Part shown: one piece after another, positions 51,001-58,307 of the stretch
How positions within the stretch are numbered: the stretch's first letter is position 1
Layout of the letters: each line of letters opens with the position of its first letter
Assembly (NCBI GenBank): GCA_002724735.1
Contig: PBPT01000016.1
Location: 232,586-296,585 of the forward strand
DNA from: Fidelibacterota bacterium
GTDB lineage: Bacteria; Fidelibacterota; Marinisomatia; Marinisomatales; TCS55
Direction: 5' to 3'
DNA length: 64,000 bases
The notes under the pieces: model-generated
The model's input: the letters and a program-made list of their open reading frames with translations, nothing else
Told to the model about the DNA's origin: nothing
Databases searched by the model: none
Program-made: the position numbers and the translations under genes

Positions 51001-51349
51001 GACTCGTGCTAAAAATGCAAGTGCATTAGATAGAATCAATGTTGCTAGACTAGTTGTATACTTACGTGGACAGCTTGAGCTACTTGCTAAACCATATTTG
51101 TTTGAGCCAAATGATAAGATTACACGTGATCAAATCAAAGCGGCGGCAGATCAGCTTATGCTAGAACTTGTAAGTTTAAGAGCGTTGTATGACTTTGTTA
51201 CAGTGTGTGATGAATCTAATAACACACCAGCAAGGATTGATAAAAACGAGCTTTACTTAGATGTAGCTATAGAACCAGTCAAAGCAATTGAATTTATTTA
51301 CATACCGCTTAGACTTAAAAATACAGGGGAAATTGCGGCATTAGGATAA
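48074..51349 (+). CDS. 18: Tail sheath protein gp18
   Basis: 1091 residues against 659 in T4. The N-terminus MALTSPGVEVKVIDESFYTP and the C-terminal third (YPELIGEMITLN, FPWFAPAGTRRGGV, RINVARLVVYLRGQLELLAK, IPLRLKNTGEIAALG) are classical contractile sheath sequence that forms the tube-linked core. The extra 400 or so residues lie between about 130 and 680. They include Thr/Ala-rich stretches and at least three Gly-x-LW(I/Y)-type repeats, e.g. PTGSLWIKTTTPNGGANYKV, ENGTLWYSS, DGDIWISTA, each followed by Y/W-N-G-T-x-W. These inserts are probably surface-exposed domains on the outside of the sheath. Identification secure; insert function unknown. Confidence 0.93.
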   Translation: MALTSPGVEVKVIDESFYTPAAAGTVPMIFVATASNKTSSSGAGTAAGTLKANAGKPYLITSQRELGETFGDPKFYSDSNGNMIHGGELNEYGLQTAYSLLGVTNRAYVVRADLDLGKLQASATAPGGEPADGAHWFDTLNSLFGILEWNAAAITTTGGQSFSSQTPKVITKLTDLVGNIASGIPKASVGAIGDYAVVATTTTNKFYFKSKGNSGAGVAAGAWVEVGSTNWSASHPVVTGTASNPTLSNGNTVVINATTVTLAGTTVTALASDINTASIAGITAAAVDGALEIYSTGADVVIANGTGTILTDTGVSAATYEAPKLTIAPHTSVPQYKSGDSEPAPTGSLWIKTTTPNGGANYKVKKYATSTQLWSTITAPIYDTNHAALFALDKSGGGAGIALGDLYVNTNVEEVSPIIANSKIFQRAATGATKITSSAVTTQLSSQAYAFNMQESKANQQALDAMKTISVTATGASSDADVIAGAINAAGFQNITAIVDSSNKIQISHKLGGEIRIKDTDGGLALIGFAVYNFANGTGTANLYTAPTGDTASDWVASNWKELTYTASSTAPTSLTENGTLWYSSVVDEVDLMIHNGTTWVGYHNYSGAYANCDPAGPIVAAKEPTTQSDLTALVDGDIWISTASVEDYPGIYRWNGTTSKWVLLDKADQTTENGVLFADARFGATGGTTSNAPSSTIAELLTSDFLDPDAPDPALYPQGMILWNLRRSGFNVKKFVRNAIDVTALNTRQGDASMAAYYPHRWVTDSGNAEDGSGTFGRHAQRKSVVQALQAMVNSNTDIRDEESRQFNLLACPGYPELIGEMITLNTDRRLTAFVVGDTPFRLTPDATSLNEWATNVRTALEDNDNGAVSFDEYLGMYYPAGFTSDNAGNNIVVPASHMALRTIVLNDQVAFPWFAPAGTRRGGVSNATSSGFITSEGEFKAVALNTGQRDTLYSNKINPITFMSGAGLVVFGQKTRAKNASALDRINVARLVVYLRGQLELLAKPYLFEPNDKITRDQIKAAADQLMLELVSLRALYDFVTVCDESNNTPARIDKNELYLDVAIEPVKAIEFIYIPLRLKNTGEIAALG

Positions 51350-51362
51350 TATACGTACTTAA

Positions 51363-51386
51363 TGAGGGGTAAGAAATTGCCCCTCA
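51363..51386 (+). promoter_or_regulatory. Intercistronic hairpin between gp18 and gp19
   Basis: TGAGGGG / CCCCTCA, 7 bp with a 10-nt loop, 13 nt after the gp18 stop and 7 nt before the gp19 late box. No U tract. It may be a 3' stabiliser of the gp18 mRNA. Confidence 0.45.
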
Positions 51387-51392
51387 GAAACG

Positions 51393-51400
51393 TATAAATA
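51393..51400 (+). promoter_or_regulatory. Late promoter box TATAAATA
   Basis: Exact TATAAATAATAATG, 25 nt before the gp19 ATG, with the SD TAGGAG between. Separate high-level late expression of the tube protein. Confidence 0.75.
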
Positions 51401-51425
51401 ATAATGTATTAGGAGAATAGAAAAA

Positions 51426-52064
51426 ATGCCAATCACAACTTTACAAAACATTTCGATACCCACAGAAGGCGCGAATTCTAACTCATCTTTATTGATGCCT
51501 AAGTTACAATATCGTTTCAGGGTATTTTTAGATAACTTTGGCACTACTGGGGGTCCAGACGGTGTTAGAGAAATTTCAAGACAAGTTCAAGACGTTACAA
51601 GACCAAATGTAACTTTTGAACAAATGACATTAGATTCATACAACTCAAGAGCATACCTTGCAGGTAAGCATACTTGGGAACCAGTAACACTTACACTACG
51701 TGAAGATGCTAATAACAATGTTCAAAAGATTATTGGACAACAGTTACAAAGACAGTTTGATTTCTTCGAACAGTCTAGTGCAGTTTCAAGTGGTAGCTAC
51801 AAATTCCAAACTAGAATTGAGATACTAGATGGTGGTAACGGTGCTAACGGTGCAAATGTAATTGACAGATTCCATTTAGTAGGTTGCTATATTGAATCAG
51901 CAAACTACAACACACTAGCATATGCAACTAACGAAGCAGTTACTACAACACTAAGCATTCGTTATGATAATGCTATACAGTTTGGTGCTGACGAAGATAT
52001 TAACGGTATTGGTGAAACAACAACCAGAGCGTTAGCGGCAGCGGCAGGCGGAACACAAGTTTAA
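51426..52064 (+). CDS. 19: Tail tube protein gp19
   Basis: 212 residues. Conserved tube motifs: LMPKLQYRFRVFLDNFGTTG, ISRQVQDVTRPNVTFEQMTL and LAGKHTWEPVTLTLREDANN, then VIDRFHLVGCYIESANYNTL. These form the rigid inner tube hexamers through which DNA is ejected, assembled inside the gp18 sheath. Length is typical of marine gp19 (T4: 163 aa). Start from the SD TAGGAGAATAG, 10 nt upstream. It is followed by a strong terminator, so it is probably monocistronic, as expected for an abundant protein. Confidence 0.93.
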   Translation: MPITTLQNISIPTEGANSNSSLLMPKLQYRFRVFLDNFGTTGGPDGVREISRQVQDVTRPNVTFEQMTLDSYNSRAYLAGKHTWEPVTLTLREDANNNVQKIIGQQLQRQFDFFEQSSAVSSGSYKFQTRIEILDGGNGANGANVIDRFHLVGCYIESANYNTLAYATNEAVTTTLSIRYDNAIQFGADEDINGIGETTTRALAAAAGGTQV

Positions 52065-52086
52065 TAAAACTTAACTGATTGGCTTT

Positions 52087-52122
52087 AAAACGGAAGTAAT
52101 TAATAGTTACTTCCGTTTTTTT
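52087..52122 (+). terminator. Intrinsic terminator after gp19
   Basis: 12-13-bp stem AAACGGAAGTAA / TTACTTCCGTTT, loop TTAATAG, then TTTTTTT. The strongest terminator in the window by stem length. Confidence 0.92.
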
Positions 52123-52144
52123 ATATACGCACTTATCTACATAG

Positions 52145-52152
52145 GATAAATA
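52145..52152 (+). promoter_or_regulatory. Late promoter box GATAAATA
   Basis: GGATAAATATTAATATG: the box ends 5 nt before the ATG of the 426-aa gene. The sequence AGGAT inside it may double as ribosome binding site only for a transcript starting further upstream; the promoter itself would give a near-leaderless mRNA. Confidence 0.55.
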
Positions 52153-52157
52153 TTAAT

Positions 52158-53438
52158 ATGAGTATCAAAGATCCATACCTCTATAATATTGACCTTGATG
52201 TACATTTAAGGGACGCAAGGCATGCTCACCAACTGTATACACAACATACATTTGCCCTAGCCCCTAAGACAAAATTTCTATATCATATAGTATTTGATTT
52301 ATATCCAGAAGTAGGAAATTCAGCAAATAATAATACAGTGAGATTTAAAAAAGAAATTGGCGTATTAGCACAGACAGCCGATTTACCTCAATATCGTGTA
52401 GCTGTTGAAAACAAACAGCAATATAATCGTAAGAAAAATATACAGACTAGATTAGACTATCAAGACATTACAATTACATTTCATGACGATAATTTAGGTT
52501 TAACAAGAGGATTATTACAAGACTATTATCAATATTATTTTGTTGATGGCAATCATGAAGACGGCACAAGAAGTTCTCCTGCATATATGGCTAGAGATAA
52601 ATTTAAAGAAGCAGTACCTAATTATGGTTTAAATAATAAAAAAGTAAATCCGTTTTTTAAACATGTTAGAATATATCAACTAGCAAGACGAGAATGGTTT
52701 GCGTATACACTTATAAATCCATTAATAAGTGCGTTTGATCATGGTGATGTTGATGCTACTACAGGAGCAGATATGAATAGGAATAGTATCACGCTAGCAT
52801 ACGAAAGTGTAATTTATTCTAATGGACAAGTGGGCGAAGACGGACAGCCTGTAGGATTTACTGATCCTGAAACTGGTTACGATAATGCCCCTAGCCCAAT
52901 AGGATATTTTGATTCTGAAATGAGTTTTAGAAATACTATGTCAGCTGATCCTGCATTAATAGATCCGCGTAGACAGCGTAGGAATCCAATTTTACCTAGG
53001 TCTAATAATAGTAGATCAAGAAGAGATAGTTTGTTTGGCATACTATCAGGAAATGGAAGCAACATATTAGGAGCAGGTTTGAGAGACTTATTTGGCAATT
53101 CACAGACAGGTGGATTACGTGGCACTACAATTCCAAGGACAAGTCCAATTAGTGATGCAGTAACAACACTTGTTAGCAATGATATTAACATACTAGACGG
53201 CGATAATATATTAAATGCATTAAGTACTAACAGTTCAGTAAAATCTAGTTTTATATCTAGAGCATTAAATAGTAATGCTTTTGCAGGAGAAACTTTAGCT
53301 AGCTATAATACTGCAAGTGATACTAGGAAAGCCGCAATAGAAAATAATTTAATTGACAGAGCTTCAAATGGTGATAGGAAACTAGCTGAACAAGCTACCC
53401 AAGCTATACAAGCTAACAAAGGGAGTATATTAACGTAA
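52158..53438 (+). CDS. Tail-tube/baseplate-associated structural protein (gp54/gp48-like, uncertain)
   Basis: 426 residues. The middle (about 30-210) has tube-like features: KTKFLYHIVFDLYPEVGN, KKEIGVLAQTADLPQYRVAV, YNRKKNIQTRLDYQDITITF and LLQDYYQYYFVDGN. These strand and loop phrases are similar to contractile-tail tube and tube-initiator proteins (gp19/gp48/gp54 share this fold). The C-terminal 200 residues are Asn/Ser/Arg-rich and probably flexible. Gene position right after gp19 supports a tube cap or initiator. I could not decide between gp48 and gp54 by eye. Confidence 0.6.
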   Translation: MSIKDPYLYNIDLDVHLRDARHAHQLYTQHTFALAPKTKFLYHIVFDLYPEVGNSANNNTVRFKKEIGVLAQTADLPQYRVAVENKQQYNRKKNIQTRLDYQDITITFHDDNLGLTRGLLQDYYQYYFVDGNHEDGTRSSPAYMARDKFKEAVPNYGLNNKKVNPFFKHVRIYQLARREWFAYTLINPLISAFDHGDVDATTGADMNRNSITLAYESVIYSNGQVGEDGQPVGFTDPETGYDNAPSPIGYFDSEMSFRNTMSADPALIDPRRQRRNPILPRSNNSRSRRDSLFGILSGNGSNILGAGLRDLFGNSQTGGLRGTTIPRTSPISDAVTTLVSNDINILDGDNILNALSTNSSVKSSFISRALNSNAFAGETLASYNTASDTRKAAIENNLIDRASNGDRKLAEQATQAIQANKGSILT

Positions 53439-53818
53439 TGGCAAGTTCAGATCAAAATATAGGTAAAGGACCATTCGATAAAAACGATTCTGAGTCAACA
53501 AAAAGTTATTTCAATAATTATTTTGATACTCCTATTAATAGCACTCCGGGTGAAGTTGATGCAGTTGTAGGACACTTTCTTAAAAGGGGCTTTGATCAAG
53601 TTGCGGCTGTGAACACAGCAAGTGTTTTATTACAACAGGCAGATATTGACGAAGTACCAGTTTTCCAATTAATAGATACATTAAGCGGTACATCAGATGT
53701 ACAACTTAGTAATATAGTAGCCCAAATACTTAACTTAAATAGAAGTAAATCAAGTATGTTAGGTTATAAATCAGCAGACAACGGCGATTTGTTTGATCAA
53801 CGGAATATAATAAATTGA
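53438..53818 (+). CDS. Conserved small tail/baseplate-module protein (126 aa)
   Basis: 126 residues, no recognised motif: hydrophilic N-terminus (DQNIGKGPFDKNDSESTKSY), then a helical region (VDAVVGHFLKRGFDQVAAVN, ADIDEVPVFQLIDTLSG). The start overlaps the previous stop (TAATG), so it is translationally coupled to the tube/baseplate gene, and it is followed 1 nt later by gp4. An assembly or minor virion role is inferred from this tight placement. Confidence 0.7.
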   Translation: MASSDQNIGKGPFDKNDSESTKSYFNNYFDTPINSTPGEVDAVVGHFLKRGFDQVAAVNTASVLLQQADIDEVPVFQLIDTLSGTSDVQLSNIVAQILNLNRSKSSMLGYKSADNGDLFDQRNIIN

Positions 53819-53819
53819 G

Positions 53820-54257
53820 ATGGCTCATTTTGCACAAGGGAAATACAATCTTAAAAACCCTAGCAAATATGTAGGAACAAAAAGTCCAACATATAGATCA
53901 GGTTGGGAATTCACCTTTATGAAATTTTGTGACGAGCATAGAGCTATATCACAATGGGCAAGTGAAGCTGTAAAAATTCCTTATCGAAACCCTTTAACAG
54001 GCAAGCATACAATTTATGTACCAGATTTTTTTATAGTTTATAATGATCAAAGAGGCAAACAGCGTGTTGAACTAATAGAAGTAAAACCGAAAAATCAAAC
54101 TGTAAAAGAAAAGTTAGGCAAAAGTAGACATAATCAAGCATCATGGATAGTGAACCAAGCAAAATGGGAATCAGCAAGAGCATGGTGTAAACAAAAAGGA
54201 ATTTTATTCCGCATTGTAACGGAAGATGATATATTTCATACTGGCCGTAGAAAGTAA
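53820..54257 (+). CDS. 4: Head completion protein gp4
   Basis: 145 residues, the T4 gp4 (gene 50/4) family, 150 aa in T4. Matching segments: YNLKNPSKYVGTKSPTYRSG W (T4 WVPKNISKYRGDPKKITYRSNW), ASEAVKIPYRNPLTGK, YVPDFFIVY, ELIEVKPKNQ and KQKGILFRIVTEDDI. The E/D...E-x-K pattern (PDFF...EVKPK) is that of a restriction-endonuclease-like fold, consistent with a role on DNA ends at head completion. It overlaps no neighbour but is tightly spaced. Confident. Confidence 0.9.
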   Translation: MAHFAQGKYNLKNPSKYVGTKSPTYRSGWEFTFMKFCDEHRAISQWASEAVKIPYRNPLTGKHTIYVPDFFIVYNDQRGKQRVELIEVKPKNQTVKEKLGKSRHNQASWIVNQAKWESARAWCKQKGILFRIVTEDDIFHTGRRK

Positions 54258-54266
54258 AAATGAAAA

Positions 54267-54500
54267 GTGATACATGCCTTTGTTTTAATTGTGCTAATAG
54301 GCGCAGGAGAAGATGCTAGACAACAACCTAATGCAATGTACTTTAGGAGTATAAATGTATGTCAATATTATGCAAAACGTATACCAAAACAGTACGGTAA
54401 TTACGGATCAAAACATCTAGTACCACCAGAACACAGAATAACTGCATATTGTAAGCCAACATACGTAGATCCAAACAGCGTAAATATCTACGATTATTAA
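54267..54500 (+). CDS. Small secreted or membrane-linked protein (77 aa)
   Basis: GTG start at 54267; an in-frame stop at 54261 excludes a longer version. The N-terminus MIHAFVLIVLIGAGE is a short hydrophobic segment like a signal peptide without an obvious basic lead. The mature part has two Cys (ICVC-like: NVCQYYAKRIP and AYCKPTYVDP) that could form a disulfide. The sequence DARQQPNAMYFRS follows the hydrophobic stretch, where a signal peptidase could cut. Function unknown; exported host-envelope protein inferred. Confidence 0.55.
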   Translation: MIHAFVLIVLIGAGEDARQQPNAMYFRSINVCQYYAKRIPKQYGNYGSKHLVPPEHRITAYCKPTYVDPNSVNIYDY

Positions 54501-54507
54501 CTAAATA
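54500..54507 (+). promoter_or_regulatory. Late promoter box ACTAAATA
   Basis: AACTAAATATAG, 25 nt before the gp16 ATG with the SD CGGAG between. Weaker first bases than TATAAATA. Confidence 0.45.
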
Positions 54508-54531
54508 TAGTAGTATATTATCGGAGTTGTA

Positions 54532-55035
54532 ATGACTAAAAAGCTAGAAGATTTACTTAATTTACCTGACTCTAAGGAAATTATAGAAACAGCTAAATCA
54601 CAAGAGTCAGAACAAAAGTCTTATGAACTTGAAGAGCAGAAAAAAGCCTTTAGGGATATAGAGGAATTTGATAAGATTGCTAGTGCTTTACCTGCTGTAA
54701 AAGGTTTAGGCGATATGGCTGATAAAGAACTAAATGAAATAGCAGATAAAGCCCTTACAGCGTATGATGATCTTATGGATTTAGGCATGAATGTTGAAAG
54801 TAGATATAGCGGTAGGGTGTTTGAAGTAGCAGGAGGTATGCTTAAAACAAGTTTAGATGCTAAAGTTGCTAAACTAGATAAAAAAATTAAAATGATAGAT
54901 TTGCAACTTAAAAAAGAAAAATTAGATAAAGATTCAACTACAGGTGATGATGGAATAATCAACGGACAAGGGTATGTTGTTACTGACAGAAATAGCCTTC
55001 TAGAGAAGCTTAAAGGCATTGATAAAGATAAATAG
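54532..55035 (+). CDS. 16: Terminase small subunit gp16
   Basis: 167 residues, almost the size of T4 gp16 (164 aa). The long central helices (about 30-125), including ELNEIADKALTAYDDLMDLG and FEVAGGMLKTSLDAKVAKLD, correspond to the DNA-recognition coiled coil; the C-terminus is short and charged. gp16 recognises phage DNA and regulates the gp17 motor. In this genome four small genes and a sulfotransferase separate it from gp17, whereas 16 and 17 are adjacent in T4. Assignment by helix pattern, size and context. Confidence 0.8.
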   Translation: MTKKLEDLLNLPDSKEIIETAKSQESEQKSYELEEQKKAFRDIEEFDKIASALPAVKGLGDMADKELNEIADKALTAYDDLMDLGMNVESRYSGRVFEVAGGMLKTSLDAKVAKLDKKIKMIDLQLKKEKLDKDSTTGDDGIINGQGYVVTDRNSLLEKLKGIDKDK

Positions 55036-55055
55036 TTTATAGAGGATCAAAAGAA

Positions 55056-55625
55056 ATGAAAACATTTGCAGAAATATTAAATGAATCAAAAGCAACGTAT
55101 TCGTTCAATATTGCTATTGCTGGTGAATTACCTGAAGGGATTGAAGATAGATTAGAATCTGTCATGCAAAAGTTTACAGTACGTAATTTTACAAAAGGCA
55201 AAAAAACACCAATACAAAAACGTCCGTTAGACTTTCCACAATTAGAAAACACAGAAGTTACTTTTTTTGAGGCTGAAGTAGAATACCCTACTACCCCACA
55301 AGTATTACAAACTTACTTAGGTAATTGCTGTGATATACCACAAAGTCATATCAATGTACGCACACCGGAAGATCCTCGAGAAGCGTATCAAGAAGAAGGC
55401 GAAGAGAATAGCTCAGAATATGTAGCATTACTTGGCACGGAAGATATGGGTGGGGAGTCTGCTCAAAACGAAGTAGCAGACAACAGAACAATGGATTTAT
55501 TAAAAGAACTTGAAACTGCAAGAAAAGAGCGTGATGTTTCAGATGGCGTTGCAGAAGCTCCACAAGGAGACTCAAAAGACATCAAAGGTCACATGCAAAA
55601 TACAAAAGCAGTCGTAGGAGGCTAA
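55056..55625 (+). CDS. Possible capsid-targeted internal protein (189 aa)
   Basis: The N-terminus MKTFAEILNES closely resembles the T4 capsid-targeting sequence of internal proteins (MKTYQEFIAEA), and it ends in LNE, an (L/I)-x-E site suited to gp21 cleavage. The rest has an acidic middle (DPREAYQEEGEENSSEY) and a C-terminus KAVVGG that resembles the gp67-like protein end (KPVVGG). These points suggest a protein co-packaged in the head and perhaps injected with DNA. It is between terminase small subunit and another acidic protein. Unknown biochemical activity. Confidence 0.6.
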   Translation: MKTFAEILNESKATYSFNIAIAGELPEGIEDRLESVMQKFTVRNFTKGKKTPIQKRPLDFPQLENTEVTFFEAEVEYPTTPQVLQTYLGNCCDIPQSHINVRTPEDPREAYQEEGEENSSEYVALLGTEDMGGESAQNEVADNRTMDLLKELETARKERDVSDGVAEAPQGDSKDIKGHMQNTKAVVGG

Positions 55626-55626
55626 T

Positions 55627-56646
55627 ATGAGTACAATGAAAAAATTAATTGAGTCAGTAGACGCAGGGATGGCAGAAGGACCAATGGGGATGGCACCAGA
55701 CATGCCGCCACGTATGCCGATGCCACCAGAAGATAAAGGTAATCCTGTGAGTGTAAATGTAACAATGAATGCATCAGGCAAAGAGCATGTAGCTGATTTG
55801 CTAGATATGATGAAAAATGCAGGTTTAGGCGGAGCAGAAGAAGTTACAGCAAAATCATTAGGACCAAGAATGGATATGGAAAAATTCCGTAGCATTGTTG
55901 ATAGTGAACCAGAAGCAGAAGATGAAGTAGATGAAATAACTGCTAAACAGAAAAAACTACCACCTGAACTACAGAAAGCTATCAAAGACAAAGAAGATGA
56001 AGAAGGCGATGTAGATGAATGGGCAAATAGTGCTCCAGGAGAAGAGCCAGAAGATAGAGGCACTTTGGGCGACTATGAAGATAACATTCATGACGGTAAT
56101 GATTTACATAGAAAGAAAGATAGATCAGCAATACGTACTGTCAATCCTGCACTAGAAAGCATTAAAGAAGACCTATATAAAATGCTTGCTGAAAAGAAAG
56201 CAAAACCAGATTATATTGATATCGATGGTGATGGTGACAAAAAAGAGCCGATGAAAAAAGCTGTTAAAGATAAAAAATCTAAAAAAGTAGGCGAGGCAGA
56301 AGAAGAGAAAATGCCATCAAAAGCCCACATTATGAAAATGTGCAAAGATGGAAAAACCAAAGCTGAAATTTGTAAAATGCATCCTAACTGTGATCAAGAA
56401 AAGCTTAAAGCAATGATTGATGATTGCCAAAAAGAAATGAAAGAATCCGTTGAAGAAGGTGCATTTAAAAAAGCTGGTTCTAAAGGAGACGGATCTAAAG
56501 GTTTTGACGAGGCAGGTTGCACAAAAGAAATGAAAAAACTTGATGCAAGCGGATGTGCTAAACACGAAATGTTTGACAAAGTAGCAGAAAAATACGGATG
56601 TAGCAAAGCTAATTTTGAAAAGCTTTACGCTAGCAACTGCGGATAA
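55627..56646 (+). CDS. Acidic core-type protein with DxDGDGD motif and Cys-bearing helix units (339 aa)
   Basis: Starts MSTMKKLIESVDAG, with LIE as possible gp21 site. Residues 60-150 are acidic. DYIDIDGDGDKKEPMKKAVK at about 197-216 is an EF-hand-like Ca-binding loop recurrent in marine T4-like core proteins. C-terminal helical hairpins contain paired Cys: MCKDGKTKAEICKMHPNC near 238 and GCSKANFEKLYASNCG at the end. No enzyme signature. Its order (after gp16 and the internal-type protein, 1 nt apart) suggests it belongs to the head interior set. Confidence 0.65.
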   Translation: MSTMKKLIESVDAGMAEGPMGMAPDMPPRMPMPPEDKGNPVSVNVTMNASGKEHVADLLDMMKNAGLGGAEEVTAKSLGPRMDMEKFRSIVDSEPEAEDEVDEITAKQKKLPPELQKAIKDKEDEEGDVDEWANSAPGEEPEDRGTLGDYEDNIHDGNDLHRKKDRSAIRTVNPALESIKEDLYKMLAEKKAKPDYIDIDGDGDKKEPMKKAVKDKKSKKVGEAEEEKMPSKAHIMKMCKDGKTKAEICKMHPNCDQEKLKAMIDDCQKEMKESVEEGAFKKAGSKGDGSKGFDEAGCTKEMKKLDASGCAKHEMFDKVAEKYGCSKANFEKLYASNCG

Positions 56647-56650
56647 TATT

Positions 56651-56938
56651 ATGTTAAAAGTAAATGTATTAGAAAAAGGTGAACTTAAAGAAAAGGTTGT
56701 GCCAGATGCTTTTAATAGTCACGACGATCTAATGACGTTTATTGACTGGGGAACAGCAACTCAGCTACCAACTTTTTCACACAAAATTGTTGAAGAGTTT
56801 GTACCACGATACAATGCTGGAACAGTTACAATGACAGATGTTATCAAAGCATTACAAGCAAACAATCCTACAGATGAGTTCCAGATAGCAGATATACAAG
56901 AAGCCGTTAAATTACAAGGCCATACACTAGCTAGATAA
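56651..56938 (+). CDS. Conserved small protein (95 aa)
   Basis: Start taken at 56651 (MLKVNVLEKGELKEKVV), not the track start 56615, which would overlap the end of the previous gene. The sequence is mixed helix and strand (SHDDLMTFIDWGTATQLPTF, TVTMTDVIKALQANNPTDEF). No motif recognised. It lies 4 nt after the acidic protein and is closed by a strong terminator, so it ends the transcript that begins at gp16. It could be a head or packaging accessory. Confidence 0.65.
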   Translation: MLKVNVLEKGELKEKVVPDAFNSHDDLMTFIDWGTATQLPTFSHKIVEEFVPRYNAGTVTMTDVIKALQANNPTDEFQIADIQEAVKLQGHTLAR

Positions 56939-56955
56939 TCCCCCGGATAAAATCC

Positions 56956-56982
56956 AATAGCGTCTTCTGACGCTATTTTTTT
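56956..56982 (+). terminator. Intrinsic terminator
   Basis: 9-bp stem AATAGCGTC / GACGCTATT with loop TTCT and a T tract, 17 nt after the stop of the 95-aa gene. Confidence 0.9.
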
Positions 56983-56983
56983 G

Positions 56984-56991
56984 ATTAAATA
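56984..56991 (+). promoter_or_regulatory. Late promoter box ATTAAATA
   Basis: ATTAAATA directly after the terminator, ending 5 nt before the ATG of the 152-aa gene. No SD-like purine run between box and ATG. Confidence 0.45.
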
Positions 56992-56996
56992 ACATT

Positions 56997-57455
56997 ATGT
57001 ACGTATTTAAACAAACATTAGTTGATTTAGATAATAGAAAGTCTAAAGATATACAAGAATTTTATTATAAAGATACAGAATATGAAGCTCCAGGACCCGG
57101 ACAAGGAACAGGAGTACGTGATTTAGCTAGAGATTACTTCCGTAATGGCAAATTAAAAGAACGCCATATTATTTTAAAAGATAATGGCAATACATTAGAG
57201 ATCGCAACATATTTTGAAACTAAAAAAGATTACCTTGACTTTTGCGACGAACCTGTAGCTAGAGAATCTTTGCGTTTTTTTGAAAACAGAAATTTTAAAC
57301 AAACAACCGAGCTGTACGAAATTAAAGATGAATTAAGTTTTAGAAAGTTAAGCTTTGAAACTATGCGTAACGAACTAAGATATTTTTCAACAAGTTGTAC
57401 AAATCTAGAACAAGTAAAAGATAGGGTAAATGAAATCTTCACAGGAAAAAAATAA
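56997..57455 (+). CDS. Conserved phage protein of unknown function (152 aa)
   Basis: 152 residues: Tyr/Phe-rich N-terminal part (QEFYYKDTEYEAPGPGQGTG), then alpha/beta (ERHIILKDNGNTLEIATYFE). No recognised motif. It has no ribosome binding site by eye, consistent with the near-leaderless promoter. Its end overlaps the sulfotransferase start by 26 nt, so the pair is co-translated. Position between packaging genes suggests a late role; otherwise unknown. Confidence 0.65.
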   Translation: MYVFKQTLVDLDNRKSKDIQEFYYKDTEYEAPGPGQGTGVRDLARDYFRNGKLKERHIILKDNGNTLEIATYFETKKDYLDFCDEPVARESLRFFENRNFKQTTELYEIKDELSFRKLSFETMRNELRYFSTSCTNLEQVKDRVNEIFTGKK

Positions 57456-58281
57456 ATTTTTTATCTTAGGACTACCTAGATCAGGTACAACTGCTATAGC
57501 AAACACACTTAATGCATGTGGTGATGTTTATCTTTATTCATCTAAAAAAGTTGAAGGAATAATAGATAACGAGAGTTATCTTTTTGAACCATTTGCGTTA
57601 GCGAACTCTAAAGTTACACTTGACTGGAAATATAAACTAAAAGAGGTGATAGAGCCTAACTTTACAAAAAAGTTTAATGGCTTTAAAGTTATACCAGGAG
57701 ATCAAGTTAACATACGAAGCTTAGTAAATGATTATGGATATCGTCCGTTAATAGTAATAAGAAAAGATATTTGGAAAGTAATTTTTAGTAAAATTGCCGC
57801 TTCATATACTATACATGACGAAAATACACTTAAAGAAGAAAGCACAGGCGCACAGATAGGTGCCTATCTAGAATCAAGTAGAAAAGCAAAAGCAGACTTT
57901 AGTAAATTTTTACCGTTTGTACCACGTTTGGAATTTTTCCTTGGAAATTTTATAAAGTCAATATATGAATTAGAAAATGAAGCTAGGCATGAATTAAATC
58001 CTATAGATATAATTTATTTCGAAGACTTTATACAACCTAATAAAACATACACTAAAATAAATGAATATTTTGGCCAAGAAATAAAATTTAACTTAGAATA
58101 TGACGATTCATTTAATATTATAAGAGAATATTTGGTTGATGCAAATTGGACAAGGAATAATTATAGATACCTAGCCAGTAGGATAGAAGCAAATATACAA
58201 AGATTTGGAATACATGATGATCCAAAAGTTCCTAGTTGGTTAAAAGAAAAAATTACAAATAATCCATTTTTATTAGGATAA
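57430..58281 (+). CDS. Sulfotransferase-like P-loop protein
   Basis: 283 residues. KFFILGLPRSGTTAIANTLN at about 9-28 is the PAPS 5'-phosphosulfate-binding loop (P-R-S-G-T/S-T) of sulfotransferases, and YRPLIVIRKDIWKVIFSKIA near 105-125 corresponds to the 3'-phosphate-binding segment with Arg and Ser. Sulfotransferases move sulfate from PAPS to sugars, lipids or proteins. The gene lies in the head/packaging operon and starts within the end of the previous gene. A sulfated glycan or capsid modification is the likely role; no acceptor can be named. Confidence 0.75.
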   Translation: MKSSQEKNKFFILGLPRSGTTAIANTLNACGDVYLYSSKKVEGIIDNESYLFEPFALANSKVTLDWKYKLKEVIEPNFTKKFNGFKVIPGDQVNIRSLVNDYGYRPLIVIRKDIWKVIFSKIAASYTIHDENTLKEESTGAQIGAYLESSRKAKADFSKFLPFVPRLEFFLGNFIKSIYELENEARHELNPIDIIYFEDFIQPNKTYTKINEYFGQEIKFNLEYDDSFNIIREYLVDANWTRNNYRYLASRIEANIQRFGIHDDPKVPSWLKEKITNNPFLLG

Positions 58282-58307
58282 GTAAGTATACAAACAAGGA
58301 TATAGTA

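Noticed and set aside
54260-54320. ATG at 54260 giving a Cys-rich 19-codon ORF before the 77-aa gene
   Set aside because: Very short, overlaps the GTG-started frame, no coding support.
56615-56650. Track start of the 107-aa ORF
   Set aside because: The first 12 codons overlap the end of the 339-aa gene; the ATG at 56651 is positioned after its stop.
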